Of a DNA stretch of 64,000 bases, positions 1 through 9,407 are shown piece after piece. The DNA lies in assembly GCA_002841545.1 (NCBI GenBank), contig PGZZ01000003.1, positions 62,001-126,000 of the forward strand, read 5' to 3'. Each line of letters begins with the position of its first letter. Within the stretch, counting starts at the first letter, position 1. A program made the translations under genes and the position numbers. Below the pieces are notes generated by a model. It saw only the letters and a program-made list of their open reading frames with translations, was not told the DNA's origin and made no database searches. This DNA comes from Firmicutes bacterium HGW-Firmicutes-16. Lineage in GTDB: Bacteria > Bacillota > Clostridia > Oscillospirales > Oscillospiraceae.

Positions 1-844
1 TCTCGACCGCGTGGCACTTATAGGCTTTCTGGTTGAATGCCATGTGAACGACGCGGAAATCATCCGGTACCTCGAGAAGTGGTATTGCGACGAGATCATT
101 GAACTGACGTATGCTTGGAGTTTGCAGAATTACGGCGACGCTGTTTGAAATAGACGCGATACCGCTCATATCCAACTCGTTTGAATACTGGTGAGCGGCC
201 TTGAGCCCGTGCTCCTCCAGAAGTTTCGCGATCTTTTTCCCAATTGGCTGCTCAGTATGGTAAGAAAGCAGCTCATAGCCGTGCAGTTGTGTGAACTTCA
301 GATGGGGTTCCTTTGCAAGCTGATGATTCTTGCTTACGACTACCACCAGAGGCTGCTGGAGTACCGGCACGAAAAACAGGTCGGGGGCGTCTTCAACCGG
401 CGAGCAGAACCCGATGTCCCAGACACCGCTCTGAATGGCGGAAACTATTGCGTTGGTCTGCTCCTGATGGATGATGAACTTCACGTTACTGCCCTTCTCG
501 GAGATAAATGAGCGAATTACCATGGGCAGATAATCTCCCTGAATGGTAGAAATACTGCCGATATCCACAGTTCCGCTCAATGCCCCGGCGTGCTCTTTTG
601 CCACCTCGATGCCTCTTTCGAGAAACTGCAGAGAATTGCAGACGTACTGGTAAAACTCCTTGCCGTATTTGGTCAGATACACGTTCCTGCCGCGCTTTTC
701 AAACAGAGACATCCCCAGTTCGTCCTCCAAATTGGCGATTGCCCCGCTGAGACTGGGCTGAGTGATATAGAGTTCCTGAGACGCCTGCGTGTAATGCTGA
801 AGCTCGGCGAGCTTGCGGAAATAGTAGAGCTGTGAGAGATTCAT
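1..844 (-). CDS. LysR-family transcriptional regulator (C-terminus cut by window edge)
   Basis: An open frame of 281 codons runs from an ATG at 844 to the left edge without a stop. The first ~60 residues are a LysR winged helix (LYYFRKLAEL, SQPSL-like YITQPSLSGAI, LFEKRGR), followed by a LysR substrate-binding domain (GTVDIGSIST, WDIGFCSPVEDAPDLFF, PLVVVVSKNHQLA). A GGAGG-like ribosome site lies just upstream (about 852-856). It is divergent from the acyl-CoA dehydrogenase operon at 1194, so it probably controls that operon from the shared 349-bp spacer. The ligand cannot be read from the sequence. Only the last ~20 residues of the family length are missing. Confidence 0.93.
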   Translation of the reverse strand, partial: MNLSQLYYFRKLAELQHYTQASQELYITQPSLSGAIANLEDELGMSLFEKRGRNVYLTKYGKEFYQYVCNSLQFLERGIEVAKEHAGALSGTVDIGSISTIQGDYLPMVIRSFISEKGSNVKFIIHQEQTNAIVSAIQSGVWDIGFCSPVEDAPDLFFVPVLQQPLVVVVSKNHQLAKEPHLKFTQLHGYELLSYHTEQPIGKKIAKLLEEHGLKAAHQYSNELDMSGIASISNSVAVILQTPSIRQFNDLVAIPLLEVPDDFRVVHMAFNQKAYKCHAVE

Positions 845-1193
845 GTTTTCACCTCCGAGGTCTTAAATCGCTTATAATGATTATCCGTACAACCAACACC
901 AGATAAATATATCGTTCTTTTTTGAGTATAAAGATACTTTGCCCGGAATGTCAATCCCCTATGGCCTTATTCCCATAAATTAGATTAGGAAAAATGGAGA
1001 TTTATAGGCTGTACCTATTAATTCTGCAAAGAATGTTAAATTAATTGCAATTGGACAGTTAATCCTGCGGAGACTACACTGATACTTGGAACTGACTAGA
1101 TAGAACAGTTTTTTTATTCCAATAACTACAGCAATATCGCTAATTTGCAGTGTATTTGATTGGTAATATTACATGAAATAAGGAGTGCTAACA
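845..1193. promoter_or_regulatory. Divergent intergenic region between lysR and acyl-CoA dehydrogenase genes
   Basis: This 349-bp AT-rich spacer holds no convincing gene. It must contain the promoters of the LysR gene (minus) and the CoA-ester operon (plus). An AGGAG site at 1181-1185 sits 8 nt before the ATG at 1194. I could not single out a confident T-N11-A LysR box or a -35/-10 pair. Confidence 0.5.
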
Positions 1194-2369
1194 ATGAAAA
1201 TGACTAAACAGGAATTCAATAACTATTTGCTGAAGATTCGCGCACTTGCCGAAGGTCCCTTTGACGAGATGCAGAAGGAAATTGAAGTAACAAATACCTT
1301 CCCTGCGGAATTCTATAAGCTCGCCATAGAGAATGACCTTTACCGCTTTGCTCTTCCGGAGAAATACGGCGGATTCGGACTTTCCGAAAAGCAGATACTA
1401 ATGGTTCAGGAAGAGTTCAGCCGTGGCCCCGGCGGAATGCGTATGCACCTCCATCACGCGGCAGACCTTGACTGGCGTATTCTCGATGATTTCGGTAGCG
1501 AAGAACTGAAGTCTCAGTATATGGACAAGTTCCAGGACAAGACCCTATATTCAAACTTTGCACTCACCGAAGCCTCTGGCGGCACGGGAGCCGACATTCA
1601 CACAACCGCTGTCAAGGATGGCGATTATTATGTGATTAACGGCGAAAAGACACTCATCTCCCACACCGACTGCTCTGACTTCACGTATCTTATAGTCTCC
1701 ACGGACCCTACCTCCGAAAAGGACAGCCGTCTTTCTGCGTTCTTTGTAGACGTTAACACTCCCGGCTATGAAATTGTTCCAATGTCCCACATGATGGGTT
1801 GCCGCGGTGCGGGTCACGCGGGACTTAAGTTCACCAACATGAGAGTACACAAGAATTTCCTTCTCGGCAAGGAAGGCATGGGCCTTGAGATCGCAATGCA
1901 TTCTCTGGCAGTTTCACGCGCTCACATAGCAGTTTCAAACCTCGGTATGGCACAGCGCATGCTCGAAATGACCATTCGCCGCGCAAAAGACCGTGTAACC
2001 TTCGGCAAGCCACTATCTAAGCGTCAGGCAATCCAGCAGACTATTGCCGATATGGGCACCGAAATCAATGCACTCCGCCTTATGATTTGGGACTTCGCAA
2101 AGGACTACGATGCAGGCAAGAAAATTGACATGAAGGCCTCAATGTGCAAGCTGCATTCCATAAACACTGTCCGTACCGTTTCCGACTCTATGCTTGAAAT
2201 CTTTGGCGGCATCGGCTACTTCGAGGACTGCGAGTACGGCCCCGTCGAGCGCCTTTACCGAGACTGCCGCGCAATGTGGCTTGAAGAAGGCCCCCGCACA
2301 GTTCAGCGCCTGACCGCTTACCGCGGACTGGAAGCGTGCGGCGGCGCAATCGAATATATCGACGACTAA
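1194..2369 (+). CDS. Acyl-CoA dehydrogenase, crotonobetainyl-CoA reductase (CaiA)-like
   Basis: A 391-residue FAD flavoprotein of the acyl-CoA dehydrogenase family. The N-terminal helical domain is followed by the middle beta domain (FALTEASGGTGADI, then YVINGEKTLISHT) and the C-terminal helical domain (RVTFGKPLSKRQAIQQTIADM and EIFGGIGYFEDCEYGPVERL). The segment WLEEGPRTVQRL aligns with the family's YEGT segment, so a catalytic Glu is present. The ATG at 1194 is preferred to the upstream GTG at 1185 because AGGAG at 1181-1185 is correctly spaced for it. The downstream CoA-transferase and MFS carrier suggest a CaiA/CaiB-like pathway acting on a CoA-activated carnitine-like or other enoyl acid. 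The exact substrate is unknown. Confidence 0.9.
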   Translation: MKMTKQEFNNYLLKIRALAEGPFDEMQKEIEVTNTFPAEFYKLAIENDLYRFALPEKYGGFGLSEKQILMVQEEFSRGPGGMRMHLHHAADLDWRILDDFGSEELKSQYMDKFQDKTLYSNFALTEASGGTGADIHTTAVKDGDYYVINGEKTLISHTDCSDFTYLIVSTDPTSEKDSRLSAFFVDVNTPGYEIVPMSHMMGCRGAGHAGLKFTNMRVHKNFLLGKEGMGLEIAMHSLAVSRAHIAVSNLGMAQRMLEMTIRRAKDRVTFGKPLSKRQAIQQTIADMGTEINALRLMIWDFAKDYDAGKKIDMKASMCKLHSINTVRTVSDSMLEIFGGIGYFEDCEYGPVERLYRDCRAMWLEEGPRTVQRLTAYRGLEACGGAIEYIDD

Positions 2370-2451
2370 TAGCTTTTTAACTTTAAACTGCCCGCCGGGT
2401 CTGCGGTAATATAGCAAAACTCGGCGGGAAATCATTTTAGAGAATGGATGA

Positions 2452-3678
2452 ATGACTATGAAACCCTTAGAAGGAATTAAGGTAGTTGACCTCACAACGT
2501 TCCTTGCCGCACCCACAATGGCGCGTGTTTTGGGCGAGTGGGGCGCGCAAGTCATCAAAGTCGAGTCCCCTTCCGGAGATCCGGGACGAACGCAGGGAGC
2601 TGTTTTCGGAATGCCCTATGAGGATGATGAAAACCTCGGCTTTGACATGTCCAACATGAACAAGCGCTTTGTAACCCTTAACCTTAAAAGCGAAAGCGGT
2701 CTTGAGGTGCTTTATAAGTTGCTTTCCGACGCTGACGTCTTTGTTACGAATATCCGCACAAAATCGCTTGTCAAGCTCGGTCTTGATTATGACTCTCTCA
2801 AAGAAAAATATCCTAAGCTTATTTTTGCTCATTGTCTAGGCTACGGCGAAAACGGACCCGAAAAAGACACTGCAGGCTTTGATGTAACCTGCTACATGGC
2901 TCGCGGCGGTGTTTTCGGCACAACCGTCAACAAAGGCGATTCTCCGATGATTCCGACAAACGGCTTCGGTGACTTTCAGGTTTCCATGTGCATGGCTTCG
3001 GGCGTTTGCGCGGCTCTCTTTAACCGCGGACGCACCGGCTTGGGCGATAAGATTAGCGTAAGCCTGCACCATGCGGCGATATTCATGCTCTCAACAGGCG
3101 TAGTTTCCGCTCAGTACGGCAACAAATATCCTAAAAGCCGCACCGAGGTTATCTGCCCGACAAATAATGTGTTCCGCACTAAGGACGAAAAATGGGTCGC
3201 GCTGTGCGCACCGCAGTATGACAGGGATTACAACAAGATTATGTCCCTCATCGGATGTAACGACCTTGTCGACAACGAAAACTACTGCAACTGTGACCGT
3301 CTAAACGATTTCAAGCTCAACAGCGAAATTATCGCAATTCTTGATGAAGCTATCGCGAAATTCACAAGAGCCGAGATTTTGAAGATTTTCAAGGACAATG
3401 ATCTGCCCTGCGAAGCCTGCTACGAGCCTAGCGACATGTACGAAGACGAACAGGTTTGGGCAAATGGAATAATGACAAAGCTCGATTGTCCGTCCGGAAA
3501 AAGAAATATCGCAACAAATCCCGTGAAATTTCAATCTTATCCCGAACCGACTTATAAGGTGAGCTCCGCTCAGGGATCTCATACAGAGGAAATAATGCGT
3601 GAGCTCGGCTATGACGAGGGCACCATTAAAAATTATTTGGATTCCGGCGCAGTAGTTGGCAAAAAAGCGCTGAAATAG
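2452..3678 (+). CDS. Class III CoA-transferase (CaiB/BaiF family)
   Basis: A 408-residue protein with the family III CoA-transferase pattern: an N-terminal KPLEGIKVVDLTTFLAAP start, GAQVIKVESPSGDPGR, and GFGDFQVSMCMASG, where Asp174 occupies the place of the catalytic aspartate that forms the acyl anhydride. The C-terminal part (VWANGIMTKLDCPSG, GSHTEEIMRELGYDEG) is also typical. It would move CoA between acyl donors and an acid substrate, feeding the acyl-CoA dehydrogenase 82 bp upstream. An alternative ATG lies two codons in (2458); no strong ribosome site separates the two. Family is certain, substrate is not. Confidence 0.92.
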   Translation: MTMKPLEGIKVVDLTTFLAAPTMARVLGEWGAQVIKVESPSGDPGRTQGAVFGMPYEDDENLGFDMSNMNKRFVTLNLKSESGLEVLYKLLSDADVFVTNIRTKSLVKLGLDYDSLKEKYPKLIFAHCLGYGENGPEKDTAGFDVTCYMARGGVFGTTVNKGDSPMIPTNGFGDFQVSMCMASGVCAALFNRGRTGLGDKISVSLHHAAIFMLSTGVVSAQYGNKYPKSRTEVICPTNNVFRTKDEKWVALCAPQYDRDYNKIMSLIGCNDLVDNENYCNCDRLNDFKLNSEIIAILDEAIAKFTRAEILKIFKDNDLPCEACYEPSDMYEDEQVWANGIMTKLDCPSGKRNIATNPVKFQSYPEPTYKVSSAQGSHTEEIMRELGYDEGTIKNYLDSGAVVGKKALK

Positions 3679-3709
3679 AGAAACAAAACAGAGAGGAAGG
3701 ATTTTACTA

Positions 3710-5014
3710 ATGAGAGGTAAAAAGTATCTTTGGACTCTTGCCGCCGTCTACATGGCATATTTGACTCATGGTATTCAGGCGATTATTATTTCGCAGAACC
3801 TTGATCAGTTTGTTGTGCAGTGGGGCACAGATGCCGCGGGCGTTTACAAAATAATCGCTTACACAGGACTTGCTAAGTTCGTCAGTGTATGGATTTGCGG
3901 TGAATTGTCCGACAAAATCGGGCGCAAGCTCATGATAGCCATCGGCGCAGTCATGTACATAGGATTCTTTGCTGGGTTGCTTACAACAACAAGCTTTGCA
4001 GTTGCGGGCGTATGTGCATTTATGGCAGGCCTTGCAACATCGTTCTTCGACGGCGCTTGCTATCCCGCAGCACAGGAGAGCTGGAACAAGGCTCCAAGCT
4101 CCGCAGTTATACTCATCAAGGGCGTTATCTCCGTATCCGGACTTGTGTATCCGCTTCTCCTCGTTTCTTTGAAAGCTGCAGGAAATTGGCAGGTCGGCAT
4201 CATCATCCCTATCGTTATGTCTGTTCTTATTTTTGCTCTGGCTATACTCGCTCCCTATTCCTACGACAAGGAACTTAAGGAAAAGCGCGCTAAGACAAAA
4301 GAACTGAAGGCAGCCGGCAAGACGGCTGATAAGCTCACTAAGGAAGAGAAGCTCGACGCGGACGCTCAGCGAGCCGCCGCACGTTTCGTTAAAAAGCCAC
4401 CCCTTGGTGTTACTATTGGCTGTGCTCTATACGGTTTCATAGCAATGGCCACAATGTACTCCGCTCAGCAGCTGCTCAAGCGTTACGGTCTTACAGTTAT
4501 CGGTATGGACGAGCTCACAGCAGCCTCTCTCACAAGTCTTTACACCTTCGGCAGCATTGCTGCAGTTCTTACTTGGGCATTCATGATGGCAAAGCTTCGC
4601 TGGAGAACTCTCAAGGTTCTTCTCATCGACCTCGCTGGCTCAATACTTGCGTACATTCTGGTTTGCACGGTTAAATCCGCCGTCGTTGTTCAGATAGCTT
4701 CCGCAGCAATCGGCTTCTTTGCAGCCGGCGGCGCTCTGCAGTGTGGTGTTTCCCTCATTCAGGAATTCCACCCCGGAAACAAGGGCAGAAACCTTGGCAT
4801 CTACTACACCTTCATGGGACTTGCGTCCTATGCAATGCCCCAGATCCAGTCCTGGTTCACCGCTGACGTCGGAGAAGGACAGGCTATCGTCAACAGTATG
4901 CTCCTAAACCTCGGACTTGCTGTTGTCGGAGCTTGCTTCATGGTATATCTCGCACTCAACTACAAGAAGTGGTTCGGTGTAAGCGTCTTCAGCAAAAAAG
5001 GCGAGGACGAATAA
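3710..5014 (+). CDS. MFS transporter
   Basis: A 434-residue membrane protein with about twelve hydrophobic segments in two groups of six. The loop between TM2 and TM3 carries the MFS signature (GELSDKIGRKLM). A charged cytoplasmic loop of ~45 residues, rich in Lys and Glu (around residues 185-230), joins the halves. A GAGGAAGG ribosome site lies ~10 nt before the ATG. It is the third gene of the CoA-ester operon, 31 bp after the CoA-transferase, so it likely imports the acid handled by the two enzymes or exchanges substrate for product. No substrate-defining motif is visible. Confidence 0.88.
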   Translation: MRGKKYLWTLAAVYMAYLTHGIQAIIISQNLDQFVVQWGTDAAGVYKIIAYTGLAKFVSVWICGELSDKIGRKLMIAIGAVMYIGFFAGLLTTTSFAVAGVCAFMAGLATSFFDGACYPAAQESWNKAPSSAVILIKGVISVSGLVYPLLLVSLKAAGNWQVGIIIPIVMSVLIFALAILAPYSYDKELKEKRAKTKELKAAGKTADKLTKEEKLDADAQRAAARFVKKPPLGVTIGCALYGFIAMATMYSAQQLLKRYGLTVIGMDELTAASLTSLYTFGSIAAVLTWAFMMAKLRWRTLKVLLIDLAGSILAYILVCTVKSAVVVQIASAAIGFFAAGGALQCGVSLIQEFHPGNKGRNLGIYYTFMGLASYAMPQIQSWFTADVGEGQAIVNSMLLNLGLAVVGACFMVYLALNYKKWFGVSVFSKKGEDE

Positions 5015-5027
5015 GAAAAAACCGCTT

Positions 5028-5083
5028 AACAGGCGGGTGTGCCGACAGTTATCTACACGTCGCACGCCTGCCTGTTTAGTGTT
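5028..5083 (+). terminator. Imperfect hairpin after the MFS gene
   Basis: AACAGGC at 5028-5034 pairs with GCCTGTT ending at 5076. The stem continues about 15 bp with two wobble pairs and a bulge. Only a weak T-rich tail follows. It may be a leaky terminator separating the CoA-ester operon from the YczE-like gene. Confidence 0.35.
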
Positions 5084-5120
5084 TGCCCGTCAGAGACCCT
5101 GACAGATCAAGAAAGATGGG

Positions 5121-5807
5121 GTGCTCCCTATTATCACAAATATCAAAAGATCGATAACCGAAACCCATATCATCAGACGGCTTGCAATTTATATTGTCGG
5201 TCTTTTCATCCTCTCCGTCGGTCTTGCGTTTTTCCTTCAGGCGGGTCTCGGGCTCCCAGTGAACTCGTCTGTCGCCTATGTTCTTAGCCGCATTATATCC
5301 GTCAGATACAGCGTTTGCGTTGTATTGGTGAATGTCGTGCTCGTATTCATTCAATTTGCTGTTTTGCAAAAGGAGTTCCGTCCCATTCAGCTTTTGCAGA
5401 TACCGCTTTCAGTTTTGTTCGGCTTCTTCGTAGATTTTACCTGCAGGCTAACGGAGAAGATTCAACCGTCAGGCTATATCGCAAATCTTGTGGTGATGTT
5501 TCTGGGAATAACATTTTTAGGTCTCGGGCTTTCCCTGTATGTAAAGATGAATCTCATCCCCCTCCCATTGGAAGGCCTTGCGCTAGCGGTCACGGAAAAA
5601 CTCGGGCGCTTCCATCTCTATGCCGTTAAACGAGCTCTGGATGTAGGTCTTTTACTGCTTTCGGTGAGCCTCTCCCTCATTTTCCTTCATAATCTAGAGG
5701 CCGTAAGGGAGGGTACGGCGGTCGCTGCCCTGTTCGCAGGCAGGCTCATGGGATTTTTCAGCAGATTCGTTCACTTTTCTTCAGCGGATTTTCGATATAA
5801 GCATTAA
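5121..5807 (+). CDS. YczE/YyaS/YitT-like integral membrane protein (DUF6198 type)
   Basis: A 228-residue hydrophobic protein with five or six membrane segments. It begins with a basic stretch followed by IYIVGLFILSVGLAFFLQAGL, then GLPVNSSVAYVLS, and a second similar repeat (FLGITFLGLGLSLYVKMNL). This matches the YczE/DUF6198 group of predicted transporters. The start is a GTG at 5121. It follows the MFS gene on the same strand after 106 bp and ends just before a strong terminator. The function of the family is not established. Confidence 0.75.
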   Translation: MLPIITNIKRSITETHIIRRLAIYIVGLFILSVGLAFFLQAGLGLPVNSSVAYVLSRIISVRYSVCVVLVNVVLVFIQFAVLQKEFRPIQLLQIPLSVLFGFFVDFTCRLTEKIQPSGYIANLVVMFLGITFLGLGLSLYVKMNLIPLPLEGLALAVTEKLGRFHLYAVKRALDVGLLLLSVSLSLIFLHNLEAVREGTAVAALFAGRLMGFFSRFVHFSSADFRYKH

Positions 5808-5844
5808 ATATACGCAAAAAAGAGAATACTGCAAACAAGCATTT

Positions 5845-5877
5845 GCCCGTCCGGGTTTGTCCGGACGGGCTTTTTTT
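5845..5877 (+). terminator. Rho-independent terminator
   Basis: A perfect 10-bp GC-rich stem (GCCCGTCCGG at 5845-5854 with CCGGACGGGC at 5861-5870) has a 6-nt loop and is followed by seven T residues. It ends the plus-strand transcript of the YczE-like gene and faces the convergent ABC permease gene that stops at 5879. Confidence 0.93.
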
Positions 5878-5878
5878 G

Positions 5879-6847
5879 CTATGCCTTATCCTGTATGCGT
5901 CTCAGATTCAGAGCATCAATTAGTACCGCAATGAAAATAATGAAGCCCTGTGCGAACTGCGACCAAAAAGGCGAAATGTTTAGAAGATTCAGGCCATTAT
6001 TCAAAACGCCGATAATCAGAACGCCTATTAATGTACCAAACATATTGCCTTTGCCCCCGCTCAATGAACCGCCGCCGATTACAATTGCGGATATTGCACT
6101 GAATTCCAGCCCCACCGCCGCTGTAGGCAAGGCGGCTGCAAGACGACCTGTAAGAACGAGCGCGGCAACGGCGGTGAGCCCTCCGGCAATTAGATATGTT
6201 GTCAGTTCAATACGCTTTACGTTAATACCCGCGAGATAAGCTGCCTCGCGGTTTCCTCCGACGGCATACACCTGATGTCCGAATACTGTTTTTGATAAAA
6301 CGTAATGCGCTAAAATAAAAAGGAAAATTAGCAGAATTACCGGAAAAGGAATGCCCCATAGCTTTCCTCCTCCTATAAAATTAAAACTGTCAGGCATCCC
6401 GGAAATCGTAGTACCCATTGAATATACGTTGCCCAGGCCCCTCAGCATCGACTGCATTGCCAATGTTACAATAAACGGAGACATCCTGAGCCTGGTCACG
6501 CTAAGACCGTTAACAAATCCAAGCACAATGCCCATAATAATTCCCAGCACAATCGCAATAGGAACGGGAAAGCCGTTATCAACACAAAAGCCGGCCATAA
6601 ACAGACCCAGTATGGCGCTCATTGACCCCGAGGATAAATCGATACCGCCTGTAAGGATAACAAACATTCCGCCGATAGCTACAATTCCGACGTTTGATAC
6701 CTGCAGGAGTATATTGATAAAATTACTTGCAGATAGAAATTTGCTGGAGGCAATACTGAAAAATATGCATAATACTACTAATCCCATCAGGATTGACAGA
6801 TTGCCTTTCATCTCAAATTTTATTTTATTCTTTTTTGCGGCATCCAT
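5879..6847 (-). CDS. Sugar ABC transporter permease (RbsC-like)
   Basis: A 322-residue permease of the CUT2/BPD_transp_2 family, with 8-10 hydrophobic segments. The diagnostic segments are GGIDLSSGSMSAILGLF and FSAISAIVIGGGSLSGGKG, with GQAYAVGGN-like HQVYAVGGNREAAYLAGINV between them. It starts 2 nt after the stop of the ATPase gene, so translation is probably coupled. It is the last gene of a binding protein-ATPase-permease operon that imports a monosaccharide. Two copies are expected to form the channel. Confidence 0.92.
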   Translation of the reverse strand: MDAAKKNKIKFEMKGNLSILMGLVVLCIFFSIASSKFLSASNFINILLQVSNVGIVAIGGMFVILTGGIDLSSGSMSAILGLFMAGFCVDNGFPVPIAIVLGIIMGIVLGFVNGLSVTRLRMSPFIVTLAMQSMLRGLGNVYSMGTTISGMPDSFNFIGGGKLWGIPFPVILLIFLFILAHYVLSKTVFGHQVYAVGGNREAAYLAGINVKRIELTTYLIAGGLTAVAALVLTGRLAAALPTAAVGLEFSAISAIVIGGGSLSGGKGNMFGTLIGVLIIGVLNNGLNLLNISPFWSQFAQGFIIFIAVLIDALNLRRIQDKA

Positions 6848-6849
6848 TT

Positions 6850-8340
6850 CTATTTGCCCCCTGTAGCATAATCCATGATAATTTTGGAATCAGCGTCCTT
6901 TGTATTCACTTCCACAACTATTGTGCCTTCCTTCATTACTAGAACCCGATCCGTCAGCCCCAGAATTTCCAAAATATCCGAAGACACAATTATTATGGCA
7001 GTACCTTTTTCGGCAAAATCCATGATTTTATTATATATTTCAACCTTTGACCCGATATCAATGCCTCGGGTAGGTTCATCCAGCAACAGGATTCTTGGAT
7101 TCGTTTCAGCAATCCTTGCAAAAACTATCTTCTGCTGGTTTCCGCCGCTCAGTTTTATTACCTTCTGGTTTCTCGAAGAGGTTCTGATATCAAAATACTT
7201 TACCGCATAATCGGTGATTTTGTTAATTGTATTCACGCTTATAAAAGTAAATCTGGAAATTTTTTTAAGCACTGACATAACAACGTTTTCCTTGACCGTA
7301 CTCTCTAGTACCAACCCTTCCGCCTTGCGGTTTTCGGGCACTAAGGCTATACCGTGTTTCAGCGCGCTTTGTGGTGAGTCAATTCTGCATTGTTTGCCAT
7401 CAATTTGAATATTACCTTTTTTCAAACGGTAAACGCCATAAATTGTTTTTACAAGTTCAGACCTGCCGGATCCCATCAAGCCCGAGATTCCGACAATCTC
7501 TCCTGCCCGTATTGAAAAGCTTATATCGTGTATTAGCTTGTTCTCCAAATTTGTAGTGGTAAGTACTTTTTCACCTATTGGAACCTCGCGCTTAGGGTAA
7601 AACTGGTCTATTTTTCTGTTGACCATCGCAAAAACCAGTGAGTCCATATCCCATGTTTTTGTCGGACGGGTTTCAATTATTTCGCCATCCCGAAGGACGG
7701 TTATGTGGTCCGTAACACCGAATAACTCATTAAGACGATGAGAAATAAATATGATACCATAACCCTTTTGCTTCAGGTTTTTCATTGTTAGGAAAAGGCG
7801 TTCAGCGTCTTCTCTGCCGAGAGAAGAGGTTGGCTCGTCCATAATCAGGATCTTTGCGTCTCTGACCAGAGCTTTTCCGATTTCAACAAGTTGCTGAATG
7901 CTTATGCCAAGACCGCCAACTTTTGTTTTGGGGCTAATATCAAGTCCCAAAATGTTCAGAATTTCCCTGCTGTTTTCGTAAAGCGTCTTAAAATCTATCC
8001 TACCCGCCTGCTTTTTCGGTAAAGCTCCGAGATATAGGTTCTCTGCAACGCTAAGCTCCGGTACAAGACTAAGCTCTTGATAAATGATACTGATACCCAT
8101 TTCGATGGCGGCATGTGAGTTCTGGATTTCCGTCTGTTTGCCGTACAGCTCAATGCTTCCTTCATCCGGCTGATGAACACCGCCCAAAATTTTTATAAGC
8201 GTTGACTTTCCGGCTCCGTTTTCACCCGCCAATCCGAGAATTTCATTTGTGTTCAGCGTCAGATTGACATTTTTCAGGGCGTTTACACCAGGAAATCTTT
8301 TTGAAACATTCGTTAGTTCCAATATTGGTGTGGAATTCAT
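6850..8340 (-). CDS. Sugar ABC transporter ATP-binding protein (RbsA-like, tandem ABC domains)
   Basis: About 496 residues with two ABC domains in tandem, as in RbsA. The first domain has Walker A GENGAGKST and Walker B LIMDEPTSSL. The second has a degenerate loop (GLMGSGRSE), signature LSGGNQQK and LLLDEPTRGID. I place the start at the ATG at 8340, giving the usual beginning (ILELTNVSKRFPGV) with GGGAGATGGG upstream. A further in-frame ATG at 8352 directly abuts a GGGAG and is less likely. It energises the permease encoded 2 nt downstream. Confidence 0.92.
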   Translation of the reverse strand: MNSTPILELTNVSKRFPGVNALKNVNLTLNTNEILGLAGENGAGKSTLIKILGGVHQPDEGSIELYGKQTEIQNSHAAIEMGISIIYQELSLVPELSVAENLYLGALPKKQAGRIDFKTLYENSREILNILGLDISPKTKVGGLGISIQQLVEIGKALVRDAKILIMDEPTSSLGREDAERLFLTMKNLKQKGYGIIFISHRLNELFGVTDHITVLRDGEIIETRPTKTWDMDSLVFAMVNRKIDQFYPKREVPIGEKVLTTTNLENKLIHDISFSIRAGEIVGISGLMGSGRSELVKTIYGVYRLKKGNIQIDGKQCRIDSPQSALKHGIALVPENRKAEGLVLESTVKENVVMSVLKKISRFTFISVNTINKITDYAVKYFDIRTSSRNQKVIKLSGGNQQKIVFARIAETNPRILLLDEPTRGIDIGSKVEIYNKIMDFAEKGTAIIIVSSDILEILGLTDRVLVMKEGTIVVEVNTKDADSKIIMDYATGGK

Positions 8341-8375
8341 AGCAGGTCCCATCTCCCGTCTACATCTATATATAG

Positions 8376-9407
8376 TTAGCTTCCGGTACGTGACCTCAGC
8401 AGATCAGCCCATAGACCAAATTGCTGTACTTCCTGAGAATCTATATTAGCTTTCGTAATCATCATTTGGAGTGACTCTGTGTTTGCCTCCGGTGCTGTTC
8501 CGTTTTTAACATAGTCATAAACCATTTGAATTGTATTGGCAGACATTGAAATCGGGTTTTGAGAGATGGTTGCATCAAGTCTGCCTTCGCGTATTGCCTG
8601 AACACCTTCAGGGTTACCGTCTATACCAACTACATAAATATGCTTCGAGTCTCCCTGAGAATAAAAACGGTTTGCCTGTTCAATTGCTTTTATTGCTCCA
8701 AGAGCCGTGTTGTCGTTAGCCGCAAAAACAGCGTCAACCGTTTCGTTTGCCTGCAGAGCGTTCATCATTGCATTCATTGATTTTTCCTGATCAAACGCAC
8801 AGTCCTGTCTGAATACCACCTTAATATCCGGATAGTTTGCTATTTCATCCATAAAGCCTTTATCTCTATCGTAACCCGAGGCCTGGCTGATTGTTCCTGC
8901 CAAATTAACCACAGTTCCCCTATATTCGCCATTTTTTTCTTTTAATTTTTCAGCAATATAATCTGCTGCAGTTTTGCCTGCTTTTATGTTATTCGTAGCA
9001 TTTCTATTTACAATTTCCCCGCCGTCGGCATTCGTATCAATAATGAATACCGGGATTCCTTTTAAATTTGCAAGCTCAATTGAAGGAATAATACCCTTGC
9101 TGTCGATCGGGTTTATAACTATCGCGCTGACACCCTGAGTAATGTAATTCTGCATATTGTCAGCCTGCACACTGGCATCGCCGTTAGCATTTGAAACATT
9201 TACGGTAATTCCCAGTTCCTTGCCTTTATCTGTAACGGCCTGATTAACTGCAGTCATAAATCCGGCGTGGAATGAGCTAAGGCAAACACCAACAGTAATG
9301 TTGTTGTCGGTTGAACTCGGCCCCCCCGATTTGCTGCATCCCGTTACCAAAAGCATAAAAGAAAGAAAAGCCACCAGTAGTTTTAAACTCCTGAGAAATC
9401 CTCTCAT
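8376..9407 (-). CDS. Sugar-binding lipoprotein (RbsB-like, Peripla_BP_4)
   Basis: A 343-residue solute-binding protein. A signal peptide ends in LVTGC (lipidated Cys24). The mature part is a type I periplasmic-binding fold: ITVGVCLSSFHAGFMTAVNQA, INPIDSKGIIPSIELA, GIPVFIIDTNADG, DAVFAANDNTALGAIKA, VGIDGNPEGVQAIREG. It is first in the operon, with a GAGGAG ribosome site, and would deliver a pentose or hexose to the permease. The exact sugar is not readable. No catabolic enzyme accompanies this operon. Confidence 0.92.
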   Translation of the reverse strand: MRGFLRSLKLLVAFLSFMLLVTGCSKSGGPSSTDNNITVGVCLSSFHAGFMTAVNQAVTDKGKELGITVNVSNANGDASVQADNMQNYITQGVSAIVINPIDSKGIIPSIELANLKGIPVFIIDTNADGGEIVNRNATNNIKAGKTAADYIAEKLKEKNGEYRGTVVNLAGTISQASGYDRDKGFMDEIANYPDIKVVFRQDCAFDQEKSMNAMMNALQANETVDAVFAANDNTALGAIKAIEQANRFYSQGDSKHIYVVGIDGNPEGVQAIREGRLDATISQNPISMSANTIQMVYDYVKNGTAPEANTESLQMMITKANIDSQEVQQFGLWADLLRSRTGS

